From assembly GCF_000711225.1 (NCBI RefSeq), contig NZ_JOMG01000004.1, positions 310,001-374,000 on the forward strand: a stretch of 64,000 bases of DNA, written 5' to 3'. Position 1 is the first letter of the stretch, and every line of letters starts with the position of its first letter. The notes under the pieces were generated by a model, which saw only the letters and a program-made list of their open reading frames with translations, searched no databases and was not told where the DNA came from. The translations under genes and the position numbers were made by a program. Shown piece after piece: positions 50,098 through 59,724 of the stretch. Source of the stretch: Pelobacter seleniigenes DSM 18267 (GTDB lineage Bacteria > Desulfobacterota > Desulfuromonadia > Desulfuromonadales > Geopsychrobacteraceae).

Positions 50098-50126
50098 AAG
50101 GGCGTTGAAAAACGCCCTTTTTTTAT
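50098..50126 (+). terminator. Terminator after ferredoxin gene
   Basis: AAGGGCGTT pairs with AACGCCCTT around a GAAA loop, followed by T7. Confidence 0.92.
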
Positions 50127-50303
50127 TTGCTCAGCGCGCTGGCGGAAAAACAAAGATTTCCAGCTGTTTTGCTGAATTTAGAGGGGGGCTTGGGTTGACG
50201 GATCGAACCCTGTGCCGGTATTCGCCTTGCCGAAGCATGAGAAAGCGTGCTATTTTTCCCAGCCGGGAATGTTCCTGGTTCTCTGAACGGTGTAATTAAT
50301 ATA

Positions 50304-51050
50304 ATGTCGGATTGTATAGAATTGATGCATACAGCGCCTCTAAGACACCTTGCTGTTATCATGGATGGTAACGGACGCTGGGCTAAACAACGAGGCCTGC
50401 CCAGGATAGCAGGGCATCGGCAAGGGGTGGAAGCGGTTACGGTCATTGTCGACGCCTGTTTGTTGCAGGGGATTGATGTTTTAAGTCTGTATGCTTTTAG
50501 CTCGGAAAACTGGGGGCGGCCCCAGGATGAAGTCGATGCGTTAATGGAGTTACTGCTGCAGTTCCTGGCATTGCAGCAAAACAAGATGCTTGCCAAGGGC
50601 ATCAGTCTGCGGGTTATCGGCGATACCAGTCGGATGTCCCCATCACTCCAAACGGCTTTGAAAGAAGCCGAGGCCAAGACGGCCGGTGGCAAACGGATGA
50701 CCTTGGTGCTGGCATTATCTTACGGCGGCAGGGATGAAATTCTGCGCGCGGTCAAAAAGGCTTCGCGACAGGTTTGTCAGGGGGAACTTGATCCGGATAA
50801 ACTGGATTGCTGCACGTTTTCCGGTTTTCTCGACACGGCCGATATTCCGGATCCTGACCTGTTGATCCGTACCAGCGGCGAGATGAGGATCAGCAACTTC
50901 CTGCTTTGGCAGCTCGCCTATGCGGAACTCTATTTCACTGATGTGCTTTGGCCCGATTTCGGAGCGGATGACCTGCAGCATGCACTGGACGACTATCGCC
51001 AGCGCAAACGTCGCTTCGGGTTGACCGACGAACAGCTTCACGAACCTTGA
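50304..51050 (+). CDS. uppS: Undecaprenyl diphosphate synthase
   Basis: 248 residues; cis-prenyltransferase making the C55 lipid carrier for cell-wall and LPS precursors. MDGNGRWAKQRG (catalytic Asp), SSENWGRPQDEV, and DLLIRTSGEMRISNF are intact. ATG 50304 is the most likely start; its ribosome site is poor. First of uppS-cdsA-dxr-rseP-tsaB. Confidence 0.96.
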   Translation: MSDCIELMHTAPLRHLAVIMDGNGRWAKQRGLPRIAGHRQGVEAVTVIVDACLLQGIDVLSLYAFSSENWGRPQDEVDALMELLLQFLALQQNKMLAKGISLRVIGDTSRMSPSLQTALKEAEAKTAGGKRMTLVLALSYGGRDEILRAVKKASRQVCQGELDPDKLDCCTFSGFLDTADIPDPDLLIRTSGEMRISNFLLWQLAYAELYFTDVLWPDFGADDLQHALDDYRQRKRRFGLTDEQLHEP

Positions 51051-51062
51051 AATTATGGGAGA

Positions 51063-51869
51063 TTGACGATTAAACAGCGCATTCTGACAGCTCTTGTGCT
51101 TCTGCCTCTGCTGATCCTCCTGTTAGGTTTTGCCAGTCCCATGGTTTTCAGCGTTTTTCTGACCTTGGTCCTGTTTGTTAGTTTGTTGGAATATAACAAA
51201 ATGGGATTGGCCGGGGAACATGGCCTCGAACAATGGCTCAGTGCTGCGGCTGGAGCTGCGGTTGTGCCGGTATTGGCCTTGAACCAGCCGGAGTTGCTGG
51301 TGCCGTTGTACACCGGCCTGTATCTGGTTCTGGCGTTGCTGTTCCTGTTTCGTCTGCCACCCATTGAAGAGACTCACCACCGCTTGGGCTGGCTCGTCTC
51401 CGGGACGGTTTACCTGCCATTGCTGATCGGTCATCTGGTGCCGCTACACCAGCTTGCTTATGGGAAACAATGGATCTTCTTGCTGCTTATCGCAGTGATG
51501 GCCTGTGATTCGATGGCTTATTTCATTGGTCGGAAGTTCGGTAAGCGCAAACTTTACCCGGCTGTAAGTCCAAATAAGAGCATTGAAGGAGCATACGGCG
51601 GGATTCTGGGCGCAGTCCTGGGGGTTTTGTTTGCAAAATTGTTTTTCCTGCAGGCCATCGGCTGGTTCGGCGTTCTCGGGATCGGCGTCGCCCTGGGCGT
51701 TTTCGGCCAACTGGGCGACCTCTTCGAATCTCTTCTCAAGCGGGCCTGCAGGGTCAAGGATTCCGGTACCATGATTCCGGGACACGGTGGACTGCTGGAC
51801 CGCCTGGACAGTTTATTGTTTGTTTTTCCCCTCGTTTACTATATTGCCAAATATGGTTACGGAGGCTAG
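51063..51869 (+). CDS. cdsA: Phosphatidate cytidylyltransferase
   Basis: 268 residues (TTG start) with eight membrane helices; makes CDP-diacylglycerol. The family signature is in KRKLYPAVSPNKSIEGAYGG and near the C-terminus DLFESLLKRACRVKDSG ... PGHGGLLDRLDS (Asp/Lys metal site). The start is uncertain: TTG 51063 lies directly behind GGGAG (51057-51061), while ATT 51069, two codons later, gives the family-typical N-terminus MKQRILTALVLLP with a 7-base spacing. No ATG is near. Confidence 0.9.
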   Translation: MTIKQRILTALVLLPLLILLLGFASPMVFSVFLTLVLFVSLLEYNKMGLAGEHGLEQWLSAAAGAAVVPVLALNQPELLVPLYTGLYLVLALLFLFRLPPIEETHHRLGWLVSGTVYLPLLIGHLVPLHQLAYGKQWIFLLLIAVMACDSMAYFIGRKFGKRKLYPAVSPNKSIEGAYGGILGAVLGVLFAKLFFLQAIGWFGVLGIGVALGVFGQLGDLFESLLKRACRVKDSGTMIPGHGGLLDRLDSLLFVFPLVYYIAKYGYGG

Positions 51870-51879
51870 GGGCGTACGT

Positions 51880-53040
51880 TTGAAGAACATATCGTTGCTC
51901 GGATCCACCGGCTCTATCGGAGTCAGTACCCTCGAAATTATCAAGTCCTTTCCCCACCATTATCGGGTGGTCGCCTTGGCGGCCGGCAAAAATGTCGATC
52001 TGTTGCTGCAGCAGATCGAGGTCTTTCAACCTGAAGTTGTCGCCGTTGTTGCTGAAGAAGACGCGGATTATTTAGCCTCCAAACTACATGACCATGGGAT
52101 TGAGGTCGGGTTTGGCGTGGCCGGGATGATTCGCTGTGCAACTCTGGCTGCTGCGGACATGGTGGTTGCGGCGATTGTCGGCGCGGCTGGACTGGAGCCC
52201 ACTTTAGCCGCAATTCAGGCAGGTAAAGATGTTGCTCTGGCCAATAAGGAAACCCTGGTCATGGCCGGCGGGCTGATCATGGCCGAAGTCCGGCGCCAGG
52301 GGATTAAGCTGATCCCTGTCGACAGCGAACATTCGGCTATCTTTCAGTCGCTGAGCGGACAGCGTCACACTGATGTCCGACGCTTGATCCTGACCGCCTC
52401 CGGAGGTCCGTTCCGCGATTTGGAACGGGAGAAGTTTGGTGAAATTACCCCGAGCAGCGCTTTGGCCCATCCAAATTGGGCGATGGGGCGGAAAATATCC
52501 ATCGATTCGGCTACAATGATGAATAAGGGGCTGGAGGTCATCGAGGCGCATTGGCTGTTCGGAATTCCTGCAGAGCAGATTGCCGTGCATATTCATCCGG
52601 AAAGTATCGTCCATTCCCTGGTTGAGTATCACGATGGTGCTTTGCTGGCTCAATTGGGAATTCCCGATATGAAGACCCCGATCGCTTATGCCCTGTCCTG
52701 GCCTGAGCGGCTGCCTCTGGAACAGCCCCCCCTTGACCTGTGTGCCATGAGCCGCTTAACATTTTCCCATCCGGATCGGGAGCGGTTTCCCTGCCTGAGG
52801 CTGGCCTATGAAGCTTTGGCCGAAGGAGGAACCCTGCCAGCGGTTATGAATGCCGCCAATGAGATTGCGGTCGAGGCTTTTCTTGCCAACCGCCTTGATT
52901 TTGTCGGCATCCCGGTGCTGATTGAACAGGTTATGAAGCGTCATCAGATTCAGGCGGCTTCCTCGGTCGACAGTGTGCTGCAGGCCGATGACTGGAGTCG
53001 TAACGAAGCTAAACGAATGTTAAGTGGAGGACAGGCATGA
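51880..53040 (+). CDS. dxr: 1-Deoxy-D-xylulose 5-phosphate reductoisomerase
   Basis: 386 residues. Commits DXP to the MEP isoprenoid pathway. NADPH motif KNISLLGSTGSIGVSTLEII, metal site PVDSEHSAIFQ and GRKISIDSATMMNKGLEVIEAH are intact. TTG 51880 gives the family-typical M(K)NISLLG start, with AGGGG 7 bases upstream; ATG 51853 would overlap cdsA. Overlaps rseP by 4 bases (ATGA). Confidence 0.95.
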   Translation: MKNISLLGSTGSIGVSTLEIIKSFPHHYRVVALAAGKNVDLLLQQIEVFQPEVVAVVAEEDADYLASKLHDHGIEVGFGVAGMIRCATLAAADMVVAAIVGAAGLEPTLAAIQAGKDVALANKETLVMAGGLIMAEVRRQGIKLIPVDSEHSAIFQSLSGQRHTDVRRLILTASGGPFRDLEREKFGEITPSSALAHPNWAMGRKISIDSATMMNKGLEVIEAHWLFGIPAEQIAVHIHPESIVHSLVEYHDGALLAQLGIPDMKTPIAYALSWPERLPLEQPPLDLCAMSRLTFSHPDRERFPCLRLAYEALAEGGTLPAVMNAANEIAVEAFLANRLDFVGIPVLIEQVMKRHQIQAASSVDSVLQADDWSRNEAKRMLSGGQA

Positions 53041-54356
53041 CCACCGTTATTGCCGGAATCCTGATGCTAGGGGTGCTGGTTTTTGTTCATGAACTCGGAC
53101 ACTTTGTCGTTGCCAAACTGTGCGGAGTTAAAGTCCTGAAGTTTTCTCTGGGCTTCGGGCCCAGATTGGTGTCCCGGAAAAAGGGGGAGACGGAGTATCA
53201 AATCTGTATTATTCCGTTGGGCGGCTATGTGCAGATGCTTGGCGAAGGGGGCGGCGAGCAGGGTGAGGATGCCGAACTGACGCCAGCTGAGGCGGCCCGT
53301 TCCTTTGCCCATAAACCGGTTTCGAAGCGGTTGGCGATTGTTCTTGCCGGTCCGGCGATGAACTTGCTGCTGCCGCTGTTGATTCTGCCGGTGAGCTTTA
53401 TGGTCGGGGTTCAGGTTCCCAGCTATTTTGATCAGCCCGCCTGTATCGGTTATGTTGTCCCGGATTCTAATGCTGCCACCGCCGGTTTTGTCGGCGGCGA
53501 TTGTGTGGTGGGTCTGAATGGGCAGGCGATCCACAGCTGGAATGAAGCGAACAAGGCGTTTGTGAGCCAAGCCGGTGATTCTTTGCATTTCCGCATCGAG
53601 CGTAACGGCCAGACCCGGACCATTGAAATTCCCGCTGAAAATGACAGCCTGGAGGGAATGCAGGCGCTCGGGCTATTGCCGACTCAGGAAGCGCGGGTCG
53701 GAGCCATGGCTGCGGATATGCCTGCGGCACAGGCCGGGTTGCAGCGTGGTGACCTGATTCTGGCGATTGACGGACATAAGGTTTTTTCCTGGTACGATTT
53801 AAGAGGGATTATTCAGCAGGTCGGCAAGCAAAAGGTTCCGGTTTTGCTGGAGCGTGGAGGAAAACAGAGTGTTGTCGAGGTGACTCCGCAACAGCGGGCA
53901 GGGGAGGGGGAATACCTGCTCGGCATCGCTCCGTTGCAAAGTTTCCAATTGAAGCATTTCGGGTTTGCTGCCTCTATCAAAGAGGGGGCCAAGCGCACCT
54001 GGGAACTGATTGACCTGACAGTGGTTTTTGTGCAGAAGCTTTTCACCGGGAATGTCTCCGCCAAGAACATCGGCGGCCCGATCACCGTGGTTCAGATTGC
54101 CGGACAGGCTGCGCAGACCGACCTCGCGTCAATTCTGTCGGTGTTGGCTTTTATTTCCATTCAGCTCGGAATTCTTAACCTGTTGCCGATTCCGATTCTG
54201 GACGGCGGACATATCCTTTTTTACAGTATTGAGCTGATTTTACGTAGGCCTGTCTCCATCAGAGCACGCGAGATGGCGCAACAGGTCGGAATGGCCATGC
54301 TGCTGATGTTGATGGTCTTGGCATTTTATAATGACATTGTACGGCTTTGGGGATGA
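53037..54356 (+). CDS. rseP: Site-2 protease RseP
   Basis: 439 residues. Zinc motif HELGH near residue 18 and the C-terminal NLLPIPILDGG (Asp ligand); two PDZ domains between them (about 115-290: GGDCVVGLNGQAIHSW; GLQRGDLILAIDGHKVFSW). Intramembrane protease that cuts anti-sigma factors such as RseA and signal-peptide remnants. Overlaps dxr and tsaB, each by an ATGA junction. Confidence 0.95.
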   Translation: MTTVIAGILMLGVLVFVHELGHFVVAKLCGVKVLKFSLGFGPRLVSRKKGETEYQICIIPLGGYVQMLGEGGGEQGEDAELTPAEAARSFAHKPVSKRLAIVLAGPAMNLLLPLLILPVSFMVGVQVPSYFDQPACIGYVVPDSNAATAGFVGGDCVVGLNGQAIHSWNEANKAFVSQAGDSLHFRIERNGQTRTIEIPAENDSLEGMQALGLLPTQEARVGAMAADMPAAQAGLQRGDLILAIDGHKVFSWYDLRGIIQQVGKQKVPVLLERGGKQSVVEVTPQQRAGEGEYLLGIAPLQSFQLKHFGFAASIKEGAKRTWELIDLTVVFVQKLFTGNVSAKNIGGPITVVQIAGQAAQTDLASILSVLAFISIQLGILNLLPIPILDGGHILFYSIELILRRPVSIRAREMAQQVGMAMLLMLMVLAFYNDIVRLWG

Positions 54357-55075
54357 ATAAAGATTTTTCACACACCAGAATCCTGGCTTTGGACACGGCT
54401 TCATTGACGGGCAGCGTGGCTTTGTGCCAGGGCGAAACCCTGGTCGCAGAATCCTTACTGAATGTACGCAGCACCCATAGTGAAAAACTGCTTGGGCAAA
54501 TTGATTTGCTGCTGGGCGAAGCCGGTTGGGATCTTGCTGACCTCGATCTGCTCGCTGCAGTAACCGGACCCGGGTCCTTTACCGGGTTGCGTATCGGTTT
54601 GGCAACCCTCAAAGGGTTGGGGCAGGTTCTCGATAAATCGGTTGTTCCGGTTTCGGCATTGCAGGTCGCTGCGTTGGGTGCTCCTTTGGCCACAGTCCCG
54701 GTCTGTGCTTTTTTGGATGCCCGCAAAAAAGAAGTTTACACCCAGCTGTTCGATACCCTGACCGGCTCGCCGATTGCCATCGACCAGCCACGGGTCCTCC
54801 CGCCGCGCGTCCTGCTGGAAAAATTGCCGGGGCGGGTTGTTCTGGTCGGTGACGGGGTTTCCCTGTACCACGATCTGATTATTGATTGTCTGGGGGAAAG
54901 AGCGGTGCTGCCACCTGCTCCCGCTCATCAGCGGCATGCTTTTCAAGCGGCCTGGTTGGCCCTCCAGGCCTTCAAAGACGGCGCCGTAGGCAGTGCTGCC
55001 GAATTGCAGCCGACCTATATCCGTCCTTCCGATGCCGAATTAAACCTTCCCGCTAAGCCAGCTTCGGTTGTTTAA
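54353..55075 (+). CDS. tsaB: tRNA threonylcarbamoyladenosine protein TsaB
   Basis: 240 residues, ASKHA fold. RILALDTASLTGSVAL, STHSEKLLGQID, TGPGSFTGLRIG and the KKEVY segment mark TsaB, the scaffold that binds TsaD for t6A37 modification; TsaB itself is inactive. tsaD and tsaE are not in the window. Starts at ATG 54353 inside the rseP stop (ATGA). Confidence 0.95.
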   Translation: MNKDFSHTRILALDTASLTGSVALCQGETLVAESLLNVRSTHSEKLLGQIDLLLGEAGWDLADLDLLAAVTGPGSFTGLRIGLATLKGLGQVLDKSVVPVSALQVAALGAPLATVPVCAFLDARKKEVYTQLFDTLTGSPIAIDQPRVLPPRVLLEKLPGRVVLVGDGVSLYHDLIIDCLGERAVLPPAPAHQRHAFQAAWLALQAFKDGAVGSAAELQPTYIRPSDAELNLPAKPASVV

Positions 55076-55402
55076 TCTCCGTCGCCGGTCATGGAGAAGA
55101 GGGGGCAGCGGCCGGCACAATCGTGTTCCGTTTCTGGTTAGTAGTTGACAATCTTGAAGCGATTTGGTTATTTTGAGATAGCGATAACAAAGATGGTTTC
55201 GACTTAAGTTCTCTGGTCCGAACCACGGGGTTTCTGCTTTGGAGGCCTGCCTTTTTGCAACGTCATTGGGATTGAAAATTTGCACTCGGGGACGTAGCCG
55301 TATACGCCGCACCGGCAAACGGAAAGATCGTGAGACATTGTAAAAATCGGAGGGCTTTGAACAGGGACAGGTTTTAACCCAGCTACATGCGCGGAGGTGC
55401 CA
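55076..55402 (+). other. Leader region before the DUF465 gene
   Basis: 327 bases with no convincing gene. It holds GC-rich palindromic bits such as CGTATACG and short repeats like ACCGGCAAACGG that suggest structured RNA, but I could not assign a known riboswitch. A minus-strand frame (55204-55461) crossing it is not convincing. Could be a promoter plus a structured leader. Confidence 0.4.
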
Positions 55403-55621
55403 ATGGACATTGACCAAAACCTTTTGCAAGATCTTATCGAGAACAACCCCCGTTTCCGCATGCTTTACGAAGAACACGTCATCTTTGAAAAACAACTCAC
55501 CGAATATGAAAAAAAAGCGTTTTTAACCCCTCAAGAAGAGCTTGAAAAAAATAAAGTCAAGAAAATGAAACTGGTTGGCAAAGACGAAATGGAAAAGATT
55601 GTCCAGTCCGTGACCGTCTGA
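55403..55621 (+). CDS. DUF465 (YdcH-like) small protein
   Basis: 72 residues, a single predicted coiled-coil helical hairpin: NPRFRMLYEEHVIFEKQLTEYE and TPQEELEKNKVKKMKLVGKDEMEKI fit the DUF465 signature. Function unknown. ATG 55403 has GGAGG (55393-55397); the GTG at 55397 overlaps that site. Isolated by a long leader and a 20-bp hairpin downstream. Confidence 0.85.
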   Translation: MDIDQNLLQDLIENNPRFRMLYEEHVIFEKQLTEYEKKAFLTPQEELEKNKVKKMKLVGKDEMEKIVQSVTV

Positions 55622-55649
55622 TTCCGTATCCCAGTTGTTGGGTGTTTTG

Positions 55650-55693
55650 ATACAGCAAAGGGTTTAAGCATCGGCTTAAACCCTTTGCTGTAT
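55650..55693 (+). terminator. Very long perfect hairpin downstream of the DUF465 gene
   Basis: 20-bp perfect arms (55650-55669 and 55674-55693) with the 4-base loop ATCG. There is only a short T-run (TATTTG) after it. It may terminate or protect the 3' end of the DUF465 transcript; it is stronger than the terminators elsewhere in the window. Confidence 0.65.
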
Positions 55694-55932
55694 TTGAACC
55701 CCTGAGGACGGTGGAAAAGTATGAGTTCTTCGTTCCCGGGTGGCAGTGTTTGTACGTTATGTACATCATTTCCCCTTGACAACTGTGTCCCGGTCATGAA
55801 AAGTCTTCTGTTCCCGGGATATCAACGGCAAGACGATGGGGTTTTGGCCTGCCTGATCGGCAACTCGCGGAGAACGGGCGGGAGTAAGAGCTTTATTCGA
55901 GATCATAGTACGAGGTTTTTCAGGAGGCACAG

Positions 55933-57630
55933 ATGGAGCTGACCGGGTCACAGATTTTACTTGAATGTTTGAAGCTGGAAGGAATCGATACCGTTTTCGG
56001 TTACCCCGGTGGCGCTGTCATCAATATTTACGATGATCTGTATGACTCCACAATCCGGCATATTTTGACCCGCCATGAACAGGCGGCGGTACATGCCGCA
56101 GACGGTTATGCACGCTGTACGGGCAAGGTTGGCGTTGTGATCGCCACCAGCGGGCCCGGGGCGACCAATACGGTGACCGGGATTGCCACTGCCTATATGG
56201 ATTCGGTGCCCATGGTAATTATTACCGGGCAGGTGCCGACGCCGCTGATCGGCAATGACGCTTTTCAGGAAGCCGACATCTGCGGCATGACCAGAACCTG
56301 TACCAAGCACAATTTCCTGATCAAGGATATCCGTGATCTGGCCCGCACCATCAAAGAGGCTTTTTATATTGCCCGAACGGGTCGTCCCGGGCCGGTATTG
56401 ATCGATTTCCCAAAAGACATTCAGGTCACCAAATACAAATTTTCCTATCCCGACCGGGTGAGTCTGCGTGGCTACAAGCCGACCTATAACGGGAACTTCC
56501 GGCAGATCGAGAAAGCGGCCAAGCTCATTCTGTCGGCCCGTAAACCGCTGCTCTATATTGGCGGTGGAATCAACCTTTCGGCCGCCAACGATGAGCTGCT
56601 CAAACTGGTCGAACAGACCAGGATTCCGGTGGCAACGACCTTGATGGCCATGTCGGCGTTTCCTCAGGGCCATCCGTCGGCTCTCGGTATGCTGGGAATG
56701 CATGGGACCTTCTATGCCAATATGTCGGTTGCCGAATGTGATCTGCTGATTGCCGTAGGCGCCAGGTTTGATGATCGCGTCACCGGCCGCATCGACTGTT
56801 TTGCCGAAAAAGCCAAAATTATCCATGTCGATATCGACCCGACCTCGATCCACAAGAATGTTGCGGTCGATCTGCCTATAGTCGGCGATCTGAAGGATGT
56901 TCTGGGAAAACTTTCCGGCAGTCTGAATCATAAGCAGGAATTGCTGGAAGATATGATCGAGGCGAGCAAGCCCTGGCGGGAGCAGATTGCCGGCTGGAAA
57001 GAGCGGCACCCGATGGAGTATCAGGGTTCCGATTCCATCATCAAGCCGCAGTTTGTCATCGAAAAAATCAGGGAGTTGACTGCGGACGATGCCATCATTG
57101 CCACCGAAGTTGGTCAGCACCAGATGTGGACAGCTCAGTTTTTTCAATTCAGCAGACCGCGCACCTTCCTGACCTCCGGTGGTCTCGGCACCATGGGCTT
57201 CGGGTTGCCGGCGGCTCTTGGCGCCCAAGTCGCTTTTCCCGACCGGCAGGTCATCGATATCTCGGGAGACGGTTCGTTTCAGATGAATTCCCAGGAACTG
57301 GCGTCGTTGGTGCAACATCAACTGCCGGTGAAAATTGCCATCTTGAATAACAATTATCTGGGCATGGTTCGGCAGTGGCAGCAGATGTTTTTTAATGAAC
57401 GTTACAGCCAGACCCCCATGGAACTGCCCATCGATTTTGTCAAATTGGCTGAGGCATACGGTGCGACCGGGCTTGAGGCAAGTCGACCGGAAGAGGTGGC
57501 GCCGACCATTAAAAAGGCCCTCGCCACCGCCGGGCCGGTACTGATGAATTTCAAGGTTGCTCGTGACGAAAATGTCCTGCCCATGGTACCTGCGGGTAAG
57601 GCAATCCATGAAATGGTTCTGGCTTCCTAA
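55933..57630 (+). CDS. ilvB: Acetolactate synthase large subunit
   Basis: 565 residues; thiamin-diphosphate enzyme condensing pyruvate to acetolactate or acetohydroxybutyrate. Catalytic Glu in [29 protein letters not shown], and the ThDP/Mg motif [11 protein letters not shown] ... [12 protein letters not shown] near residue 445. FAD-type central domain present. AGGAGG before ATG 55933. Followed by ilvN after 51 bases. Confidence 0.98.
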   Translation: MELTGSQILLECLKLEGIDTVFGYPGGAVINIYDDLYDSTIRHILTRHEQAAVHAADGYARCTGKVGVVIATSGPGATNTVTGIATAYMDSVPMVIITGQVPTPLIGNDAFQEADICGMTRTCTKHNFLIKDIRDLARTIKEAFYIARTGRPGPVLIDFPKDIQVTKYKFSYPDRVSLRGYKPTYNGNFRQIEKAAKLILSARKPLLYIGGGINLSAANDELLKLVEQTRIPVATTLMAMSAFPQGHPSALGMLGMHGTFYANMSVAECDLLIAVGARFDDRVTGRIDCFAEKAKIIHVDIDPTSIHKNVAVDLPIVGDLKDVLGKLSGSLNHKQELLEDMIEASKPWREQIAGWKERHPMEYQGSDSIIKPQFVIEKIRELTADDAIIATEVGQHQMWTAQFFQFSRPRTFLTSGGLGTMGFGLPAALGAQVAFPDRQVIDISGDGSFQMNSQELASLVQHQLPVKIAILNNNYLGMVRQWQQMFFNERYSQTPMELPIDFVKLAEAYGATGLEASRPEEVAPTIKKALATAGPVLMNFKVARDENVLPMVPAGKAIHEMVLAS

Positions 57631-57681
57631 AAAACTTGTTTTGAATTGCACGGTCGGAATGCGGCCGGGAGGATAACACTG

Positions 57682-58173
57682 ATGAAACATACGATTTCAG
57701 TTCTGGTGGAAAATGAGTTCGGTGTGTTGTCACGGATTTCGAGCTTGTTTTCCGGGCGTGGCTTTAATATAGAAAGTCTGTCAGTTGCACCGACCCTGGA
57801 TCCTGACACATCGCGTATGACCATCGTGACCCATGGTGATGACAGGATCATAGAACAGATCACCAAGCAGTTGAATAAGCTGATTTCAACGATTAAAGTG
57901 GTCAATTTTACCGGGGCCGATTTTATCGAGCGGGAGCTGGCCCTGATCAAGGTGGCGACCGAAGCGGAAACGCGGGCCGAGGCATTGCGCATCGTCGATA
58001 TCTTTCGTGCAAAAGTCATTGACGTAACGCCTCGATCCTATACCATTGAAATTACCGGCTCGCCGAAAAAAATCGATGGTATACTGGAGCTGCTCAGGCC
58101 GATGGGGATCAAGGAAGTTGTCCGTTCCGGGCCCGTGGTTATCGGTCGTGGAGCCAAGGGTGTGGCGGGCTGA
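57682..58173 (+). CDS. ilvN: Acetolactate synthase small subunit
   Basis: 163 residues, the longer type: ACT domain (about 3-75: HTISVLVENEFGVLSRISSLFSGRGF) for valine feedback and a C-terminal ALS_ss domain. Regulates IlvB. ATG 57682 has GGGAGGA; the in-frame start at 57646 has none. The next gene, psd, follows after 29 bases, so the usual ilvC is absent here. Confidence 0.97.
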   Translation: MKHTISVLVENEFGVLSRISSLFSGRGFNIESLSVAPTLDPDTSRMTIVTHGDDRIIEQITKQLNKLISTIKVVNFTGADFIERELALIKVATEAETRAEALRIVDIFRAKVIDVTPRSYTIEITGSPKKIDGILELLRPMGIKEVVRSGPVVIGRGAKGVAG

Positions 58174-58202
58174 ATTTCACTTTTCAAAAAGGTTGTTATC
58201 AT

Positions 58203-58847
58203 ATGCAAAACCAAAATCAGCCGATCGCGCGTGAAGGCTATCCCTTTATTGCCCTGTTCGGTTTCATTACCCTGATTTTTGCCTTGCTGGGGTGGACGTT
58301 CCTGACCCTGTTGCTGCTGGCGCTGACCCTGTTTGTGGTCTATTTTTTCCGAAATCCGGAACGGGTGGTGCCGAGCGGAGAGAAGATTGTCGTTGCTCCG
58401 GCCGACGGCAAGGTTATTTTTGTCGGCGAGGTTGATGAAGAGCGCTACTTCAAGGAGCGAGTCATCAAGGTCAGTATTTTCATGTCGGTGTTCAATGTGC
58501 ATGTCAATCGCGTACCCTTTCCGGGGAAAGTGGTCGATATGTATTATCAAAAGGGTGATTTCATCAATGCCTCCTATGACAAGGCGAGTGATCACAATGA
58601 GCAGGCTGGGATTCTGTTGGAAGCCAACAACGGTCAGCGCTTGCTGTTTGTACAAATTGCCGGACTGGTTGCCCGCCGGATCGTGACCTATCCGGTTATC
58701 GGCGATCTTTTGCAACGTGGCGCTCGTTACGGTCTGATCCGATTCGGGTCGCGGGTCGATATCTATTTTCCTCAACATAGTGATGTGACCGTTACTTTGG
58801 GTGAACGGACCGTCGCCGGTGAGACAATTTTAGGGACTTTACCTTGA
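58203..58847 (+). CDS. psd: Phosphatidylserine decarboxylase, short form
   Basis: 214 residues. Self-cleaving proenzyme making phosphatidylethanolamine. Processing site IRFGSRVD (Gly-Ser, near 180) forms the pyruvoyl group. PADGKVIFVGEV and FMSVFNVHVNRVP are the conserved catalytic histidine segments. An N-terminal hydrophobic hairpin (about 15-45) anchors it in the membrane. TTGA overlap with pssA. Confidence 0.95.
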   Translation: MQNQNQPIAREGYPFIALFGFITLIFALLGWTFLTLLLLALTLFVVYFFRNPERVVPSGEKIVVAPADGKVIFVGEVDEERYFKERVIKVSIFMSVFNVHVNRVPFPGKVVDMYYQKGDFINASYDKASDHNEQAGILLEANNGQRLLFVQIAGLVARRIVTYPVIGDLLQRGARYGLIRFGSRVDIYFPQHSDVTVTLGERTVAGETILGTLP

Positions 58848-59617
58848 GCGAAGACGATACTTTACGGAGTGAAAAGCGCGAAAACTTGCGCAAGGGTGTG
58901 TATCTGCTGCCCAACCTGATTACCGCCGGGGGGATTTTTGCCGGTTTCTACGTTATCATTGCCTCCACCAGTGGGAATTATCAGCGTGCGGCTTGGTTTA
59001 TCATGTTGGCCGCCATTTTTGACGGGCTCGATGGTAAAGTGGCTCGCCTGACCGGTACGGCCAGCAAATTCGGGGTCGAACTGGACTCTCTGGCGGATGT
59101 CATCTCCTTCGGGGTGGCTCCCGGGGTTTTGCTGTATGAATGGGCGCTGCGGCCGTTCGGCAAACTCGGCTGGCTGGCCGCGTTTCTGTACGTGATCTGC
59201 GGAGCGTTGCGGCTGGCGCGTTTCAATGTCCAGGTTTCCACGGTTGAGTCGCGGCGTTTTATCGGTCTGCCCATCCCGGCCGCAGCCTGCATTGTCGCGA
59301 CCTGTGTGCTGCTGTTTTATGAGCTGGGAGGAACCGGCACCATTAAAATGGTTTCCATGGTTGTGTTGGTCTTTCTATTGGCGTTTTTAATGGTCAGCAA
59401 CATCAAGTACCTGTCACTTAAAGACCCGGAGCTGTTCAAGCGTCAGCCCTTTATGATGCTGGTGCTGGCGATTATCCTGCTGATAGTGATTGTGGCCAAA
59501 CCTGAAGTGATGCTGTTCCTCATCGGCATGGCTTATATGGTGTCCGGTCCCCTGATGCACTACTTCGGACGACGCAAGGGGGCGGTCAAAGAGGCCGTGG
59601 TGCCGTCCGACGATTGA
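58844..59617 (+). CDS. pssA: CDP-diacylglycerol-serine O-phosphatidyltransferase
   Basis: 257 residues with several membrane helices. CDP-alcohol phosphatidyltransferase motif DGLDGKVARLTGTASKFG ... ELDSLADVISFG (the DGxxAR...GxxxDxxxD pattern) near residues 60-90. Makes phosphatidylserine for Psd. TTG 58844 overlaps the psd stop by 4 bases. Uses CDP-DAG from CdsA at 51-52 kb. Confidence 0.95.
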   Translation: MSEDDTLRSEKRENLRKGVYLLPNLITAGGIFAGFYVIIASTSGNYQRAAWFIMLAAIFDGLDGKVARLTGTASKFGVELDSLADVISFGVAPGVLLYEWALRPFGKLGWLAAFLYVICGALRLARFNVQVSTVESRRFIGLPIPAAACIVATCVLLFYELGGTGTIKMVSMVVLVFLLAFLMVSNIKYLSLKDPELFKRQPFMMLVLAIILLIVIVAKPEVMLFLIGMAYMVSGPLMHYFGRRKGAVKEAVVPSDD

Positions 59618-59677
59618 TCTTTGCTGGCCTGGACCACGAAAGTCCTTGGCCGCGGCGCTGCTGGAAAAGAAATTAGC

Positions 59678-59706
59678 TTGACTTGGACGTCTGTTTCAGG
59701 TTGAAT
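59678..59706 (+). promoter_or_regulatory. Candidate promoter of the leuACD unit
   Basis: TTGACT (59678-59683), 17-base spacer, TTGAAT (59701-59706); would start transcription near 59713, just before the T-box. Confidence 0.5.
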
Positions 59707-59724
59707 CAGCGTTCAAGATAAAAA

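Noticed and set aside
55204-55461. 85-codon minus-strand frame with CxC motif
   Set aside because: Overlaps the DUF465 gene start and lacks a ribosome site or family match.
55957-57690. 577-codon frame opposite ilvB
   Set aside because: Shadow of a clear ilvB; no ribosome site or family match.
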